In this document: one piece after another, positions 52,109 to 60,823 of the stretch
How the letters are laid out: each line of letters opens with the position of its first letter
Position numbering within the stretch: the stretch's first letter is position 1
Assembly (NCBI RefSeq): GCF_000956535.1
Contig: NZ_JYIY01000068.1
Location: 1-64,000 of the forward strand
DNA length: 64,000 bases
Reading direction: 5' to 3'
DNA from: Microbacterium ginsengisoli
GTDB lineage: Bacteria; Actinomycetota; Actinomycetes; Actinomycetales; Microbacteriaceae
Program-made: the position numbers and the translations under genes
The notes under the pieces: model-generated
The model's database searches: none
Told to the model about the DNA's origin: nothing
Seen by the model: the letters and a program-made list of their open reading frames with translations, nothing else

Positions 52109-53940
52109 GCCTCTTCTTTCACCGGTGCGGATGCAGGCGTCTGACCGGGTAGCCGGACGGCGTTGGTGGCAGCCGTCGGGGGCTGCGTGTCAGCCCGCCA
52201 GGTCACGTTCACCGGAATGGGCCCGTTGGGCAGCCACGGCTGTTCCTTGACCGCATCTGCCACCTTCCACGTTCCCCTCTCGATCACTCCGAGCGCGGCA
52301 TCGATGATCTGATACGACTGCGTGCCTCGGGTGATGGGCTGCGATTCGACCCAGAATACGACGAACTCTCCCGGCAGGAAGTGGCACCGAGACTGCAGCG
52401 CCCGGATGAGACTCGCGTCGTGCAGGTGGCCGTCGCCGAAGTTGAACCCGATGACCGAGTTGCAGGCGAACTCCCCCTCGCGCACCGTGCGCGTGTCGAT
52501 GTCCGGGAGGGTGCGGTAGGCGAGGGAGAACAGGCCGCGTCCCTGGCTGTGCATCGACCGCCAAGCGATCGTCTGCTGCATCGTGATCTCCGCCGCGACG
52601 TACGGGTAGCCCATTTGCTGCAGCTGGTCGACCTGGTTCGAGGTGGGCCGGATGACGGCATCCAGCTTCTTCTCCGCACCCGGCGTGAACGTCCAGATCG
52701 CGGACGCCCAGTTCCCGGCGTACTGACGCAGCGACGGCAGGAACGACACCTTGTCGGGGCGGATGTTTCCGAGCACCGGGAAGAACAGCAACCCGACGGC
52801 CACTGCGGCACCGATCCACACGTTCGAGAAGTCGAGCACGCTGAACCCGTTCCACGACGGGAAGCCGAGGAACAGCGTGATGGCCCCGAAGGCGAACAGG
52901 AGGTTCCACTCGAGCGGCACCGCGAGCGGGAAGGTGGAGACGATGAACAGGCAGTAGCCGACCATGATGATCACCGCACCGAGGGTGACCCACTGGTTGG
53001 TGGAGAACAGCAGCACGAGGGGGACAATGAACTCCACACCGGCGCCCATCCCGTGCGCCATGAAGTGCGCGAAGCCCGAGGGCCGGATGTCGTCGGGGAA
53101 GTTGCGGTACATCGAGCGCTTGAGCCACATCGGCGGCCAGAACGGGGTGTTGGAGATCATCGCCGGGATCACGAACGGGAAGTGCCGGCCGATCTTCGAC
53201 AGGGCCGCCCCGGCCCAGACGATGACGATCAGCATCTTCAACGCGATGATCATGTCCACGAACGGCAGCGCGACGAAGAACACGAGCGCCGGGAGGTACT
53301 GCTCGATGCGGGCTGCGAGGGCGATCGTCTTGTCACGAACACCGACGAGGACGAGCAGCACGATCGCCGCGATCACCGGAATCGGCTGAATCAGTCCGCT
53401 CGTGTTGTCCGGGAGCACGGCCGACAGCGCTGCGGTGGGCTGACCGGGGAGCACGAGCGCGGTCGCGAGTGCCAGCAGGAATCCGAGGTACAACACGACG
53501 TCGAACACGGTCCGCGTGTCGCCGGCGGTACCGGGCACCCACGCCCACGGGCGCAACCGGATCGTTCCGGGTCGCGCCCAGAAGAGGATGCCGCCCAGCA
53601 TGGGCTTGAACTTGCCGGCGATCGCGCCCCACGATCCGGCTATGCCGATCGCCTCCAGCAGCATCGTCCAGACGATCGCCTTCTGATAGACGATCGGCGC
53701 GTTCCACCACAGGTTCACCTGCCAGAACCATCCGACCCCGCTGGTCGCGGTGATGATGACGGTGCCGAGGAACAGCCAGAGCACGGCGACTTTGACGACA
53801 TATGTGGTCGCGATCATCCGTGGGGATCCGAATCCGTACTCGACCCAGTGCAGGGACAGCGCACGGATGCGGTCGCGGAGGGGTTGGTGGAGGAAGGTCT
53901 CCAGATCGACGGGCGGGAAGTCCCCGGTTTTGAATCCCAT
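52105..53940 (-). CDS. DUF3556 transmembrane protein
   Basis: A 611-residue membrane protein of the DUF3556 family known from mycolic-acid actinobacteria and relatives. The N-terminus is soluble (MGFKTGDFPPVDLETFL), followed by about eight membrane helices and a C-terminal soluble region with Trp/His-rich patches (RSMHSQGRGLFSLAYRTLPD). Function unknown; here it lies between an acyl-CoA ligase and a lipophilic-substrate oxidoreductase, which suggests lipid uptake or modification. Confidence 0.88.
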   Translation of the reverse strand: MGFKTGDFPPVDLETFLHQPLRDRIRALSLHWVEYGFGSPRMIATTYVVKVAVLWLFLGTVIITATSGVGWFWQVNLWWNAPIVYQKAIVWTMLLEAIGIAGSWGAIAGKFKPMLGGILFWARPGTIRLRPWAWVPGTAGDTRTVFDVVLYLGFLLALATALVLPGQPTAALSAVLPDNTSGLIQPIPVIAAIVLLVLVGVRDKTIALAARIEQYLPALVFFVALPFVDMIIALKMLIVIVWAGAALSKIGRHFPFVIPAMISNTPFWPPMWLKRSMYRNFPDDIRPSGFAHFMAHGMGAGVEFIVPLVLLFSTNQWVTLGAVIIMVGYCLFIVSTFPLAVPLEWNLLFAFGAITLFLGFPSWNGFSVLDFSNVWIGAAVAVGLLFFPVLGNIRPDKVSFLPSLRQYAGNWASAIWTFTPGAEKKLDAVIRPTSNQVDQLQQMGYPYVAAEITMQQTIAWRSMHSQGRGLFSLAYRTLPDIDTRTVREGEFACNSVIGFNFGDGHLHDASLIRALQSRCHFLPGEFVVFWVESQPITRGTQSYQIIDAALGVIERGTWKVADAVKEQPWLPNGPIPVNVTWRADTQPPTAATNAVRLPGQTPASAPVKEEA

Positions 53941-53991
53941 GTCAGCTCCTTTGATGAGGGATGGATCGTTGCTGGTTGCGCGTCGTGAGCG

Positions 53992-55452
53992 TCAGACGGC
54001 GGCGAGGCTGTGACGCAGCGCTGGCTTGTCGACTTTTCCGACGGGGTTGCGGGGAAGCGCGTCGAGGATCTCCAGTGCGACAGGAACCTTGATCTTCGCG
54101 AGGCCCAGGCGACAGTGGGCGATGAGCGCGTCGGCATCCACCTCGGCGCCGGGGGCCAGCACGACGAACGCGACCGGCACTTCGCCCAGGACCGGGTCGG
54201 GCCGTCCGACGACAGCGGCTTCGAGGACCGCGGAGTGCGTCGCGAGGACCGATTCGATCTCCTTCGGGTAGATGTTCTCCCCACCGCGGATGATCATGTC
54301 TTTGATCCGGTCGACGATCCGCAGGTACCCGTCCTCGTCGAGGATGCCGACGTCTCCGGTGCGCAGCCACCCATCGGGGATCGCCTCGGCGGTCGCTTCG
54401 ATCCGGTTGAGGTACCCGCGCATGACAGTGGGACCCGAGATCGCGACCTCGCCGCGCTCTCCCGTGGGCACATCCTCGCCGCGCGGGTCGACGACCCGGA
54501 TGCGCTGACCGGGAAGCGCGGGACCCACCGTGCCCGGTTTACGGATGCCGGAGACCGGGTTGCACGCCGACGCGCACGTCGCCTCGGTCAGGCCGTAGCC
54601 TTCCGTGATCGACATGCCGAACCGGGACTCGCAGCGCTGCAACAGCTCGGGAGAAACCGGTGCGGCGCCACACACCGCGAACCGCAGCCGGCGTGTCTCG
54701 ACCCGCTCGTCGGCGGGCAGGGCCGCGAGGTGGGCGAAGATCGCCGGGACGGCGGAGAAGTACGTCGGCTGGAACCGTTCCATCGCGTCGACGAAGCTGC
54801 GGGGAGCGAACCGCTCCAACACCGTCACCCGAGCACCGACCGTGAACGGGGCAAGCAGCGTGACGCAGATCGAGTTGACATGGAACAGCGGCAGCACCAG
54901 CAGGGCATGGTCCGACGCGGTCAATCCGAAGTGCTGCGCCATCGACGTGGCCATCGCCTCGAGGTTGCGGTGGTCGAGCATCACACCCTTCGGGCTGCCG
55001 GTGGACCCGCTCGTGTACACGAGGAGCGCCAGTCTGTCCGGATCGACGGTGATCGCGTCCCGCGAGGTCGCCGATCGGCGCAACTCATCCGCGGCGAGCG
55101 ACGGCACGTCAACCCCTTCCATCGCGGCGCCCACGAGAAGACGCGCACGTGAATCCTCGAGTTGATAGGACACTTCACGCGCGGTGAGGGTCGGGTTGAT
55201 GGGAGTTGCGACCACGCCTCGGATCCACGCCCCGAGCGTGGCCACCACGAGCTCCACCGAGTTGGGGAGCATGATGCCGATGACGTCGCCCTGGCGGATG
55301 CCGAGCTCATCGAGCTGCTCGGCGAATGCGCGCGCCTCATCCTCGAGTTGGGCGTAGGTCAGCGCACGGTGCACGTCCTGCACGCACGGCCGGGCCGAAC
55401 CCGCGGCGGGCCCCGCCCACGGAAGCTGCGTGAGTGGCGATGAATCGATCAC
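53992..55452 (-). CDS. Class I adenylate-forming enzyme (acyl-CoA ligase)
   Basis: A 486-residue AMP-forming ligase. P-loop YTSGSTGSPKGVMLDH; GYGLTEATCASACN; the hinge region DGWLRTGDVG; and the C-terminal catalytic Lys in NPVGKVDKPAL. It activates a fatty, aromatic or terpenoid acid to the CoA thioester. GTG 55452 follows GAAGGAG. First gene of the operon, with an inverted repeat (55475-55492) upstream. Confidence 0.92.
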   Translation of the reverse strand: MIDSSPLTQLPWAGPAAGSARPCVQDVHRALTYAQLEDEARAFAEQLDELGIRQGDVIGIMLPNSVELVVATLGAWIRGVVATPINPTLTAREVSYQLEDSRARLLVGAAMEGVDVPSLAADELRRSATSRDAITVDPDRLALLVYTSGSTGSPKGVMLDHRNLEAMATSMAQHFGLTASDHALLVLPLFHVNSICVTLLAPFTVGARVTVLERFAPRSFVDAMERFQPTYFSAVPAIFAHLAALPADERVETRRLRFAVCGAAPVSPELLQRCESRFGMSITEGYGLTEATCASACNPVSGIRKPGTVGPALPGQRIRVVDPRGEDVPTGERGEVAISGPTVMRGYLNRIEATAEAIPDGWLRTGDVGILDEDGYLRIVDRIKDMIIRGGENIYPKEIESVLATHSAVLEAAVVGRPDPVLGEVPVAFVVLAPGAEVDADALIAHCRLGLAKIKVPVALEILDALPRNPVGKVDKPALRHSLAAV

Positions 55453-55474
55453 AGGTACTCCTTCTCCATCGAAG

Positions 55475-55492
55475 GTGTCGATAAAAAGACAC
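55475..55492. promoter_or_regulatory. Inverted repeat upstream of ligase operon
   Basis: GTGTC-8nt-GACAC with an AT-rich centre (GATAAAAA), 22 bp before the ligase start. Candidate operator, perhaps for the PucR protein of the operon; no further support. Confidence 0.35.
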
Positions 55493-55611
55493 GTTCACGT
55501 TATGGAGCGCTCGGCTTCGCTCAGGAGGCCAATTCGCACCGTTCCGGGGCGGGGATGGTGCACGGTGCACCAGCCGCTTGCCGAACCCGTGCGGGTATCA
55601 CCCCGTCGACA

Positions 55612-56787
55612 TCAGTTCGCCGCCTGTTCGCGTTCGCCCACTTCCGTCGCGATGGCGGCGAGGACGAGCCCCACTGCGGTGAGGGCGGTCGTGGAAAGGT
55701 TCCCTGAGATCGTGCCGGCGAGGACGGTGAGCACACCGAGAAGGTAGAGCGCGTTGCCGATGCGAGTGAGGGTGTGTCGAGTGGTGAGCCACCACACGCT
55801 CAGCAGGTACAGCGCGACGGGGACCGTGAAAGTGGCCGCGGCGGCGATGGGCGTGAGCGCGCTGTGCCCCGATGCCACATCGATTTCGACCTCGATGCCG
55901 GCAGAGAAGGCGCCCGCGGCGGCGAAGATGACGTAGTGGAAGTACCCGAACAGCAGCGACGTGCCGAGTGCGGAGGTGTGATGACGGTGGGTGCGTGCGA
56001 AGTACACCCACCACATCCCGGCCGCGGTGATCAGGCCGAACGCGGAGATCGAGAGCAGTTCCGGGATGTGGTCGCCGGCTTCGGCGGCTTCGAGGACCGC
56101 GTTGGTGGAGGCGAGGATCGATTCGCCGAGGAGGATCAGGGTGAATAGGCCGTACCGCTCGGTGATGTGGTGCGGGTTCCACGGCGTCGCTCTGTGCCGT
56201 TCGGCGAAGACGGGGACAGCGATCTCCGCGATGACGAGCACGAAGAATCCGATGAAGCCCGCTACGGGTGGGAGGGTGAGGCGTGCGAGCCAGAGGATCT
56301 GCACGATGACGATTCCGATCGCGTACCGCAGCGCCGTGCCGCGAAGCGATTGATCGCTGATCGCTGCCCGCACCCATTGCCCGACGAGCGCGAGGCGCAT
56401 GACGACGTAGCCGATGGTGACGAGAGTGAAGTCGTAGTGCTCCATCGCGGGTCCCGCACCCGCAGCGAGCACCAGCACCCCCGCCATCTGCAGGATCGTC
56501 ATGATCCGGTACAGCCAGTCGTCGGTGTCGAACGATGCGGCGAACCAGGTGAAGTTCATCCAGGCCCACCAGATCGCGAAGAACACCATCAGGTACCCGA
56601 GTGCCCCCTGAGCCGCGTGGCCGTCGGCGTAGAGGTGATGCAGCGCCTGCGATGACAGTGAGACGGCGACGACGAAGACGAGGTCGAAGAAGAGTTCAAG
56701 GGTGCTCGCGGTGCGGCCCCGCTCGTGCGGGTCGCGTCCGGTCATCCGGCGCAGTGCTCGCAGCGGAGCGGGGCGAGGGTCGCTCAT
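55612..56787 (-). CDS. ltrA: Low temperature requirement protein A (LtrA)
   Basis: A 391-residue membrane protein of the LtrA family with about ten helices and TASTLELFFDLVFVVAVS near the N-terminus; the FDLVFV motif and Trp-rich WWAWMNFTWFAASFDTDDW are conserved. The name comes from cold growth in Listeria; the molecular activity is unknown. ATG 56787 gives the family length. In the transposon cargo, with no operon partner. Confidence 0.9.
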   Translation of the reverse strand: MSDPRPAPLRALRRMTGRDPHERGRTASTLELFFDLVFVVAVSLSSQALHHLYADGHAAQGALGYLMVFFAIWWAWMNFTWFAASFDTDDWLYRIMTILQMAGVLVLAAGAGPAMEHYDFTLVTIGYVVMRLALVGQWVRAAISDQSLRGTALRYAIGIVIVQILWLARLTLPPVAGFIGFFVLVIAEIAVPVFAERHRATPWNPHHITERYGLFTLILLGESILASTNAVLEAAEAGDHIPELLSISAFGLITAAGMWWVYFARTHRHHTSALGTSLLFGYFHYVIFAAAGAFSAGIEVEIDVASGHSALTPIAAAATFTVPVALYLLSVWWLTTRHTLTRIGNALYLLGVLTVLAGTISGNLSTTALTAVGLVLAAIATEVGEREQAAN

Positions 56788-56891
56788 CGTGTCTCGATTC
56801 GTAGGACGGATGTCGTGGAGAGTGACGCCCTCGTGACGCACAGTGGGGGCGGTGGCGTCACGAGGGCGTCGGGTAGGCCGTTCGGGTGGAC

Positions 56892-57227
56892 CTACCGCTC
56901 GGGTGGGATGGTGAAGCTTCGGATCAGCTCGCCGTTGATGACGAAGATCCCGGTGGACTCGCCGTTGAACACGCGGCTACGCCAGTCGAATCGGATGGTG
57001 GTCGTCGCGCCCTCGGTGGTCGCCGAGAGGACCTTCATCCGGGCGCCGGCGCCGATGGCATCCGACCCGGCCCACCTCCTGACCCGGTCAGGACCGCGGT
57101 ACTCGGTGCCCCAGTCGTTGACCAGTCCGTCCTCCGTGAACACCGCGACGAACGCGTCGGTGTCCGCGTTGTTGATCGCATCCACGAACGCCGCGACAGG
57201 CGTCGGAAGGCCCTGAACATCGCTCAT
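56892..57227 (-). CDS. SnoaL/NTF2-like protein
   Basis: A 111-residue NTF2-fold protein (PTPVAAFVDAINNADTDAFV, FTEDGLVNDWGTEYRG). Members act as isomerases, cyclases or binding proteins. It lies 26 bp after an SDR gene on the same strand, so they probably act on one substrate. Confidence 0.85.
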   Translation of the reverse strand: MSDVQGLPTPVAAFVDAINNADTDAFVAVFTEDGLVNDWGTEYRGPDRVRRWAGSDAIGAGARMKVLSATTEGATTTIRFDWRSRVFNGESTGIFVINGELIRSFTIPPER

Positions 57228-57253
57228 CTGATCTCTCCTCTCAGAGCCGCGGA

Positions 57254-58009
57254 TCAGCGGGTGGTGTATCCGCCGTTGGCGAAGATCGTCTGCCCGGTGA
57301 TCCACCAGCCGTCGGTGGCGAGGAAGGTCACGATCGGTGCGATGTCCTCGATCTTCGTGAGCTGCCCGCCCATGCCCTGGGACTTGTGGAACTCGACCCG
57401 CTCGGGCGTCTCCTGACCGTAGAAGAAAGGTGTGTCCATCGGGCCGGGAGCGACCGCAGTGACCGAGATGCCACGGGAAGAGAACTCCTTCGCCGCCGCG
57501 CGGGTGAAGTGCTCGACCGGGCTCTTGCCGCCCGCATAGGTGGAGTACCCGTCGGTGAACGCGGCGAGCAGGCTCGTCACGATCGTGATGACCTTGCCAC
57601 CACCGGCGACGTGCTTTCCGGCCTCCTTGATGAAGAAGTACGCGGCCTTGCTGTTGATGTCGAACATCGAGTCGTACTCATCCTCGGTGGTCTCCACGAT
57701 TGGCTTGCGCAGGACCTTACCGACCGTGTTCACCGCGACATCGATCCGACCGATCGCCGCCTCGGCATCCGCGAACAGCTTCTCGACATTCGCCGGAGAG
57801 GTGAGATCACCGGAGAGAATGACGCCCTTGCCACCCGCGGCCTCGACCGCGGCGAGAGTCTCCTCAGCCTGCGGTCGGGTGGACTCCGAGTTGTAGTGGA
57901 TCGCGACGTTTGCGCCCCGCGCTGCCGCCTGACGGCTGATCAGCCCTCCGAGGTTCTTCGCTCCGGCGGCGATCAGGACGTTCTTGCCCTTGAGTGTGTG
58001 GTCAGTCAT
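57254..58009 (-). CDS. Short-chain dehydrogenase/reductase
   Basis: A 251-residue NAD(P)-dependent SDR. The cofactor motif reads IAAGAKNLGGLISRQ, a variant of TGxxxGxG seen in some SDRs. Catalytic residues are the Ser in ITIVTSLLAA and the Tyr-x3-Lys in YSTYAGGKSP. Substrate unknown. It is divergent from a TetR gene across a 69-bp gap; the repressor likely controls it together with the SnoaL-like gene. Confidence 0.9.
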   Translation of the reverse strand: MTDHTLKGKNVLIAAGAKNLGGLISRQAAARGANVAIHYNSESTRPQAEETLAAVEAAGGKGVILSGDLTSPANVEKLFADAEAAIGRIDVAVNTVGKVLRKPIVETTEDEYDSMFDINSKAAYFFIKEAGKHVAGGGKVITIVTSLLAAFTDGYSTYAGGKSPVEHFTRAAAKEFSSRGISVTAVAPGPMDTPFFYGQETPERVEFHKSQGMGGQLTKIEDIAPIVTFLATDGWWITGQTIFANGGYTTR

Positions 58010-58066
58010 GAAGACTCCTTCAGTCTATCTCGCTGATATGCCCTGCTATCTCAGCGGTACACAAGG

Positions 58067-58072
58067 TACTAT
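58067..58072 (+). promoter_or_regulatory. -10 element of tetR gene, leaderless
   Basis: TACTAT is followed by AGCGAT and ATG 58079. The divergent gap also holds two related blocks (CTATCTCGCTGATA and CTATCTCAGCGGTA, 58025-58038 and 58046-58059), candidate TetR operator sites. Confidence 0.55.
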
Positions 58073-58078
58073 AGCGAT

Positions 58079-58783
58079 ATGACAGGTTCGTCACATCCCG
58101 ATACACGAACTCGACTGCTCGACGCAGCAGCTGAGCGCATCGCCTCCGCGCCCGGCGAGGAAATCTCCCTGCGGGCCATCTGCGACGCCGCCGGAGTGAA
58201 AATGCCGACGCTCTACCACTTCTTCGGCAACAAAGAAGGCCTGCTCGATGCCGTCATCGAACGCGGCTTCGACCTCTACATGGCACGCAAGACCGCCGCC
58301 GAACCCAGCGGAGACCCCATCCAGGACATCCGAGACGGGTGGGACGCGCACGTCGCCTTCGGCATCGAGAACCCCGGCTTCTACACCCTCATGTACGGGA
58401 AGATCCGACCCGGATACTCACCCGCCGCTCAAGAGCGCCCAAGCGCCGCGCTGCGAGCCCTCACCGGCGCCGCGGCCGACCAGAACCGACTCGTGGTCGA
58501 TCCCGACCAGGCCGCCGCGCACATCCTCGTGACCAACATCGGAGTCACCCTCCGCCAGATCGTCCTCGCCAAAGCCGACCCCAAACTCTCCACCGCCGTA
58601 CGGGAAGGCGCCATTGCCGCGATCACCGGAACGGGCAGCGGCACCCCCGCCTACAGCCGACGCACAGAAATACATCGAGTCCTCGAACACGCCGCTGCGA
58701 ACCCGGAGGTCCTCGGCACCGCCGAAACCCAGCTCCTGCAACAATGGCTCACCGAGCTCGCCCGCGAGAACGACGATACGTAG
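58079..58783 (+). CDS. TetR/AcrR-family regulator
   Basis: A 234-residue regulator with helix-turn-helix LRAICDAAGVKMPTLYHFFG and a C-terminal ligand domain like TetR_C_33. Many codons end in A or C (for example GAA for Glu, as in the transketolase 5' part), different from the surrounding GAG-rich genes, a sign of separate origin. Divergent from the SDR-SnoaL pair it probably represses. Confidence 0.9.
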   Translation: MTGSSHPDTRTRLLDAAAERIASAPGEEISLRAICDAAGVKMPTLYHFFGNKEGLLDAVIERGFDLYMARKTAAEPSGDPIQDIRDGWDAHVAFGIENPGFYTLMYGKIRPGYSPAAQERPSAALRALTGAAADQNRLVVDPDQAAAHILVTNIGVTLRQIVLAKADPKLSTAVREGAIAAITGTGSGTPAYSRRTEIHRVLEHAAANPEVLGTAETQLLQQWLTELARENDDT

Positions 58784-58972
58784 AGCTCGCGATCCCAGGC
58801 CCGGGAGATGACCCGAGCCCCGCCGATACCTTCCGCACGACGTTTGGTCTGCGCTTTCGACGCCGGCAGGCAAACCATCAGACAGGTCACTCGGCCCGCT
58901 GTTGACGGCCGGAGAGGTAGACGACGCCCGACGCAAGTGGCAGACTTCTCTGTTCTGCTTCGGGAGGTCAGC

Positions 58973-59413
58973 ATGGGCGAGGATGGGCCGGCGATCGATT
59001 GGGAAGGCGTGATCCGCGAGATGATCATGCGTGCGACTGAGACGGCGCCCACCGAACCGGGCGTCTACAAGATGCCCTGCGGTGAGTGCGTGGTCGACTT
59101 CTTCATTACCGCTGAGGGCGAGGAGCGCTGGCTCGTCGCCGGGGACGAGCGCTCGTACACTCGTGAGACCGTCGCGATCGCCCGTCACGGAGACCACCCG
59201 TGGGAGCGGCTCTACACGCTCGCTGACGCGGCCCGGGAATTGGCGAGACTGGCCGCCGCGAACGGCGGCGACATCGACCGAGTGCTCGAGGAGCTGGTCG
59301 AAGCGATCGACGACCGCGAGGTCGCACGCGTCGCGCGTGAGCGCGGCGGCATGAGCACCGAAGCCCTCGAGGATGTCGCGGCGCGCTTCGACGTCGACCT
59401 CGATGAGCTGTAG
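58973..59413 (+). CDS. Unknown protein preceding metallophosphoesterase
   Basis: A 146-residue acidic, helical protein (IDWEGVIREMIMRATE; ERLYTLADAARELARLAAAN; VARERGGMSTEALEDVAARF). A small beta segment holds MPCGECVVDFFITAEGEERW with two cysteines, a possible metal site. CGGGAGG precedes ATG 58973. No family recognised. The metallophosphoesterase gene begins 33 bp downstream, so they form a cassette. Adjacent to the transposition operon. Confidence 0.65.
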   Translation: MGEDGPAIDWEGVIREMIMRATETAPTEPGVYKMPCGECVVDFFITAEGEERWLVAGDERSYTRETVAIARHGDHPWERLYTLADAARELARLAAANGGDIDRVLEELVEAIDDREVARVARERGGMSTEALEDVAARFDVDLDEL

Positions 59414-59446
59414 AAGCAGCCGCGACTGCGAGCGTGGAGAGCAGCT

Positions 59447-60232
59447 GTGAGCGAGTATCCATGGTTCGACTTCGACCAGGTCGATTTCGTCACCTCGGAC
59501 CAGCATTTCAGTCACGCACGGATCAGCGAACTCGCCGAGCGTCCGTTCGCGACCGTGGAGGAGATGAATGCCGAGCTGGTGCGACGGTGGAACGAGGTCA
59601 TGGGACCGGAGGACACCGTCCTTCATCTCGGTGACCTCGCGCTCGGGCCAATCGAGGAATCCGTCGGGCTGACCGCTCAGCTGAACGGGCGACGATTCCT
59701 CGTGCCCGGCAACCATGATCGGGTTTCGCCGGCAACGCAGTCCATGCGCGCGATTGAACGGTTCGCCCCGCTGTACGAGGCGGCCGGGTGGAGCATCCTC
59801 CCCGAGGTCATCGAGGGTACCCGTCGCGGGTACCGGATTCTGGCATCCCACTACCCTTACAGCGGCGACTCGCACGGTACCGACCGGCATACGACACACC
59901 GGCCGCGCGAGGACGATGGTGTTCCGCTGCTGCACGGTCACACGCATGCCCGCGATCACGGCCCGCACGGGCACGAGTTCCACGTCGGGGTCGACGCGCA
60001 CGACTTCACGCCCATCCGCTTCACCGTCATCGACGACTGGATCCGCAGCCTGCCGGGCATCGAGACACGCCTGCAGGCCGCGACCCGGGAAGCGCGCACC
60101 GTGCTCGCCGATGTTGTCGGCGGCGAGACACCGGGATCGGACGCGCTGTTCTACCTGCAGGGATACAACGAGCTCGTCATCGTTCTTGAGGAGCTTCTCG
60201 ACGCGCTCCCTCCCGACGAGCCGAACGGGTAG
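59447..60232 (+). CDS. Metallophosphoesterase (calcineurin-like)
   Basis: A 261-residue phosphoesterase with motifs TSDQHFSHARI (D-x-H), LHLGDLALGP (GD), VPGNHDRV (GNHD), LASHYPYSGDS and LLHGHTHARDHG, so a two-metal active site is complete. Substrate may be a nucleotide, phosphodiester or phosphoprotein. The N-terminus (SEYPWFDFDQVDFVTSD) fits phage or plasmid-encoded members. GTG 59447 follows GGAGAG. Its 3' end overlaps the convergent last gene of the tni operon by 56 bp. A phage-defence role is possible but not shown. Confidence 0.88.
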   Translation: MSEYPWFDFDQVDFVTSDQHFSHARISELAERPFATVEEMNAELVRRWNEVMGPEDTVLHLGDLALGPIEESVGLTAQLNGRRFLVPGNHDRVSPATQSMRAIERFAPLYEAAGWSILPEVIEGTRRGYRILASHYPYSGDSHGTDRHTTHRPREDDGVPLLHGHTHARDHGPHGHEFHVGVDAHDFTPIRFTVIDDWIRSLPGIETRLQAATREARTVLADVVGGETPGSDALFYLQGYNELVIVLEELLDALPPDEPNG

Positions 60233-60632
60233 CCGGGAACAGGTCTTGGTTCGCGGTCGGGCCGGATCGGAGTGTGCGGGTCTCGGTCCGGTAGCGCACC
60301 CATCCCTGCCTCCGCCAATGCACCATCACAAGGCTTCGGACCGCCCGAGAGGACCACGCCTCCTCATGGTCCCGGTAGGCAGGGTCTTGGGTGGCGAGTT
60401 CGGTGAACAGTTCGCGGAACGTCGGAGGTTGGCCGTGCTCGCGGGTGTAGCGGTGGATGATCTTTACCGCACGGCGCGCCCAGGCCGGCGCGGTCTTCGC
60501 TGACGTGAGTTCGGTGAACAGCGGCGCCAGGTGGGGCGCCGACCACGGCTTGTCGGTCCACCCGGAGTTGTTCCACTGCATCGAGTCGTGATGGAGGACC
60601 GGGTCGCCGTCCTCAGGAACGTCCGGGCTCAC
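60177..60632 (-). CDS. Unknown protein, last gene of the tni operon
   Basis: A 151-residue protein with a Trp-rich N-terminal part (SMQWNNSGWTDKPWSAPHL) and a central region PTFRELFTELATQDPAYRDHEE that resembles a helical DNA-binding or winged-helix segment, ending WRRQGWVRYRTETRTL with a basic tail. The ATG overlaps the preceding gene by four bases. No known transposon protein is recognised; the operon position suggests an accessory role in transposition or in its control. Confidence 0.6.
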   Translation of the reverse strand: MSPDVPEDGDPVLHHDSMQWNNSGWTDKPWSAPHLAPLFTELTSAKTAPAWARRAVKIIHRYTREHGQPPTFRELFTELATQDPAYRDHEEAWSSRAVRSLVMVHWRRQGWVRYRTETRTLRSGPTANQDLFPATRSARREGARREAPQER

Positions 60633-60823
60633 CGCCGCTCCCCGCGGTCGACGGACGCGCCCACTGGCCCAGCGGGCGGCGTCGACGGAGAGCTGAGCTC
60701 AGCCTGTGACCCGGCGTCGCCCGTCACGGCCATCAGCGCCGCGGTGTACTTCTCCCCGGTCACTTTCATGCGCTCCCGCGCTGCCCGTCGCAGACGACTG
60801 GAGGTCCGCTTCTTCTCGGTCAT
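60629..60823 (-). CDS. Small basic protein of the tni operon (64 aa)
   Basis: A 64-residue protein, basic in the first half (MTEKKRTSSRLRRAARERMK) and with a VTGEKYTAALMAVTGD motif in the middle; the C-terminal half is Pro/Ser-rich. It overlaps tniQ by four bases and the last gene by four bases. A similar TGxxYTxAL helix occurs at the start of some mobile-element proteins, but no function is known. Confidence 0.6.
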   Translation of the reverse strand: MTEKKRTSSRLRRAARERMKVTGEKYTAALMAVTGDAGSQAELSSPSTPPAGPVGASVDRGERR

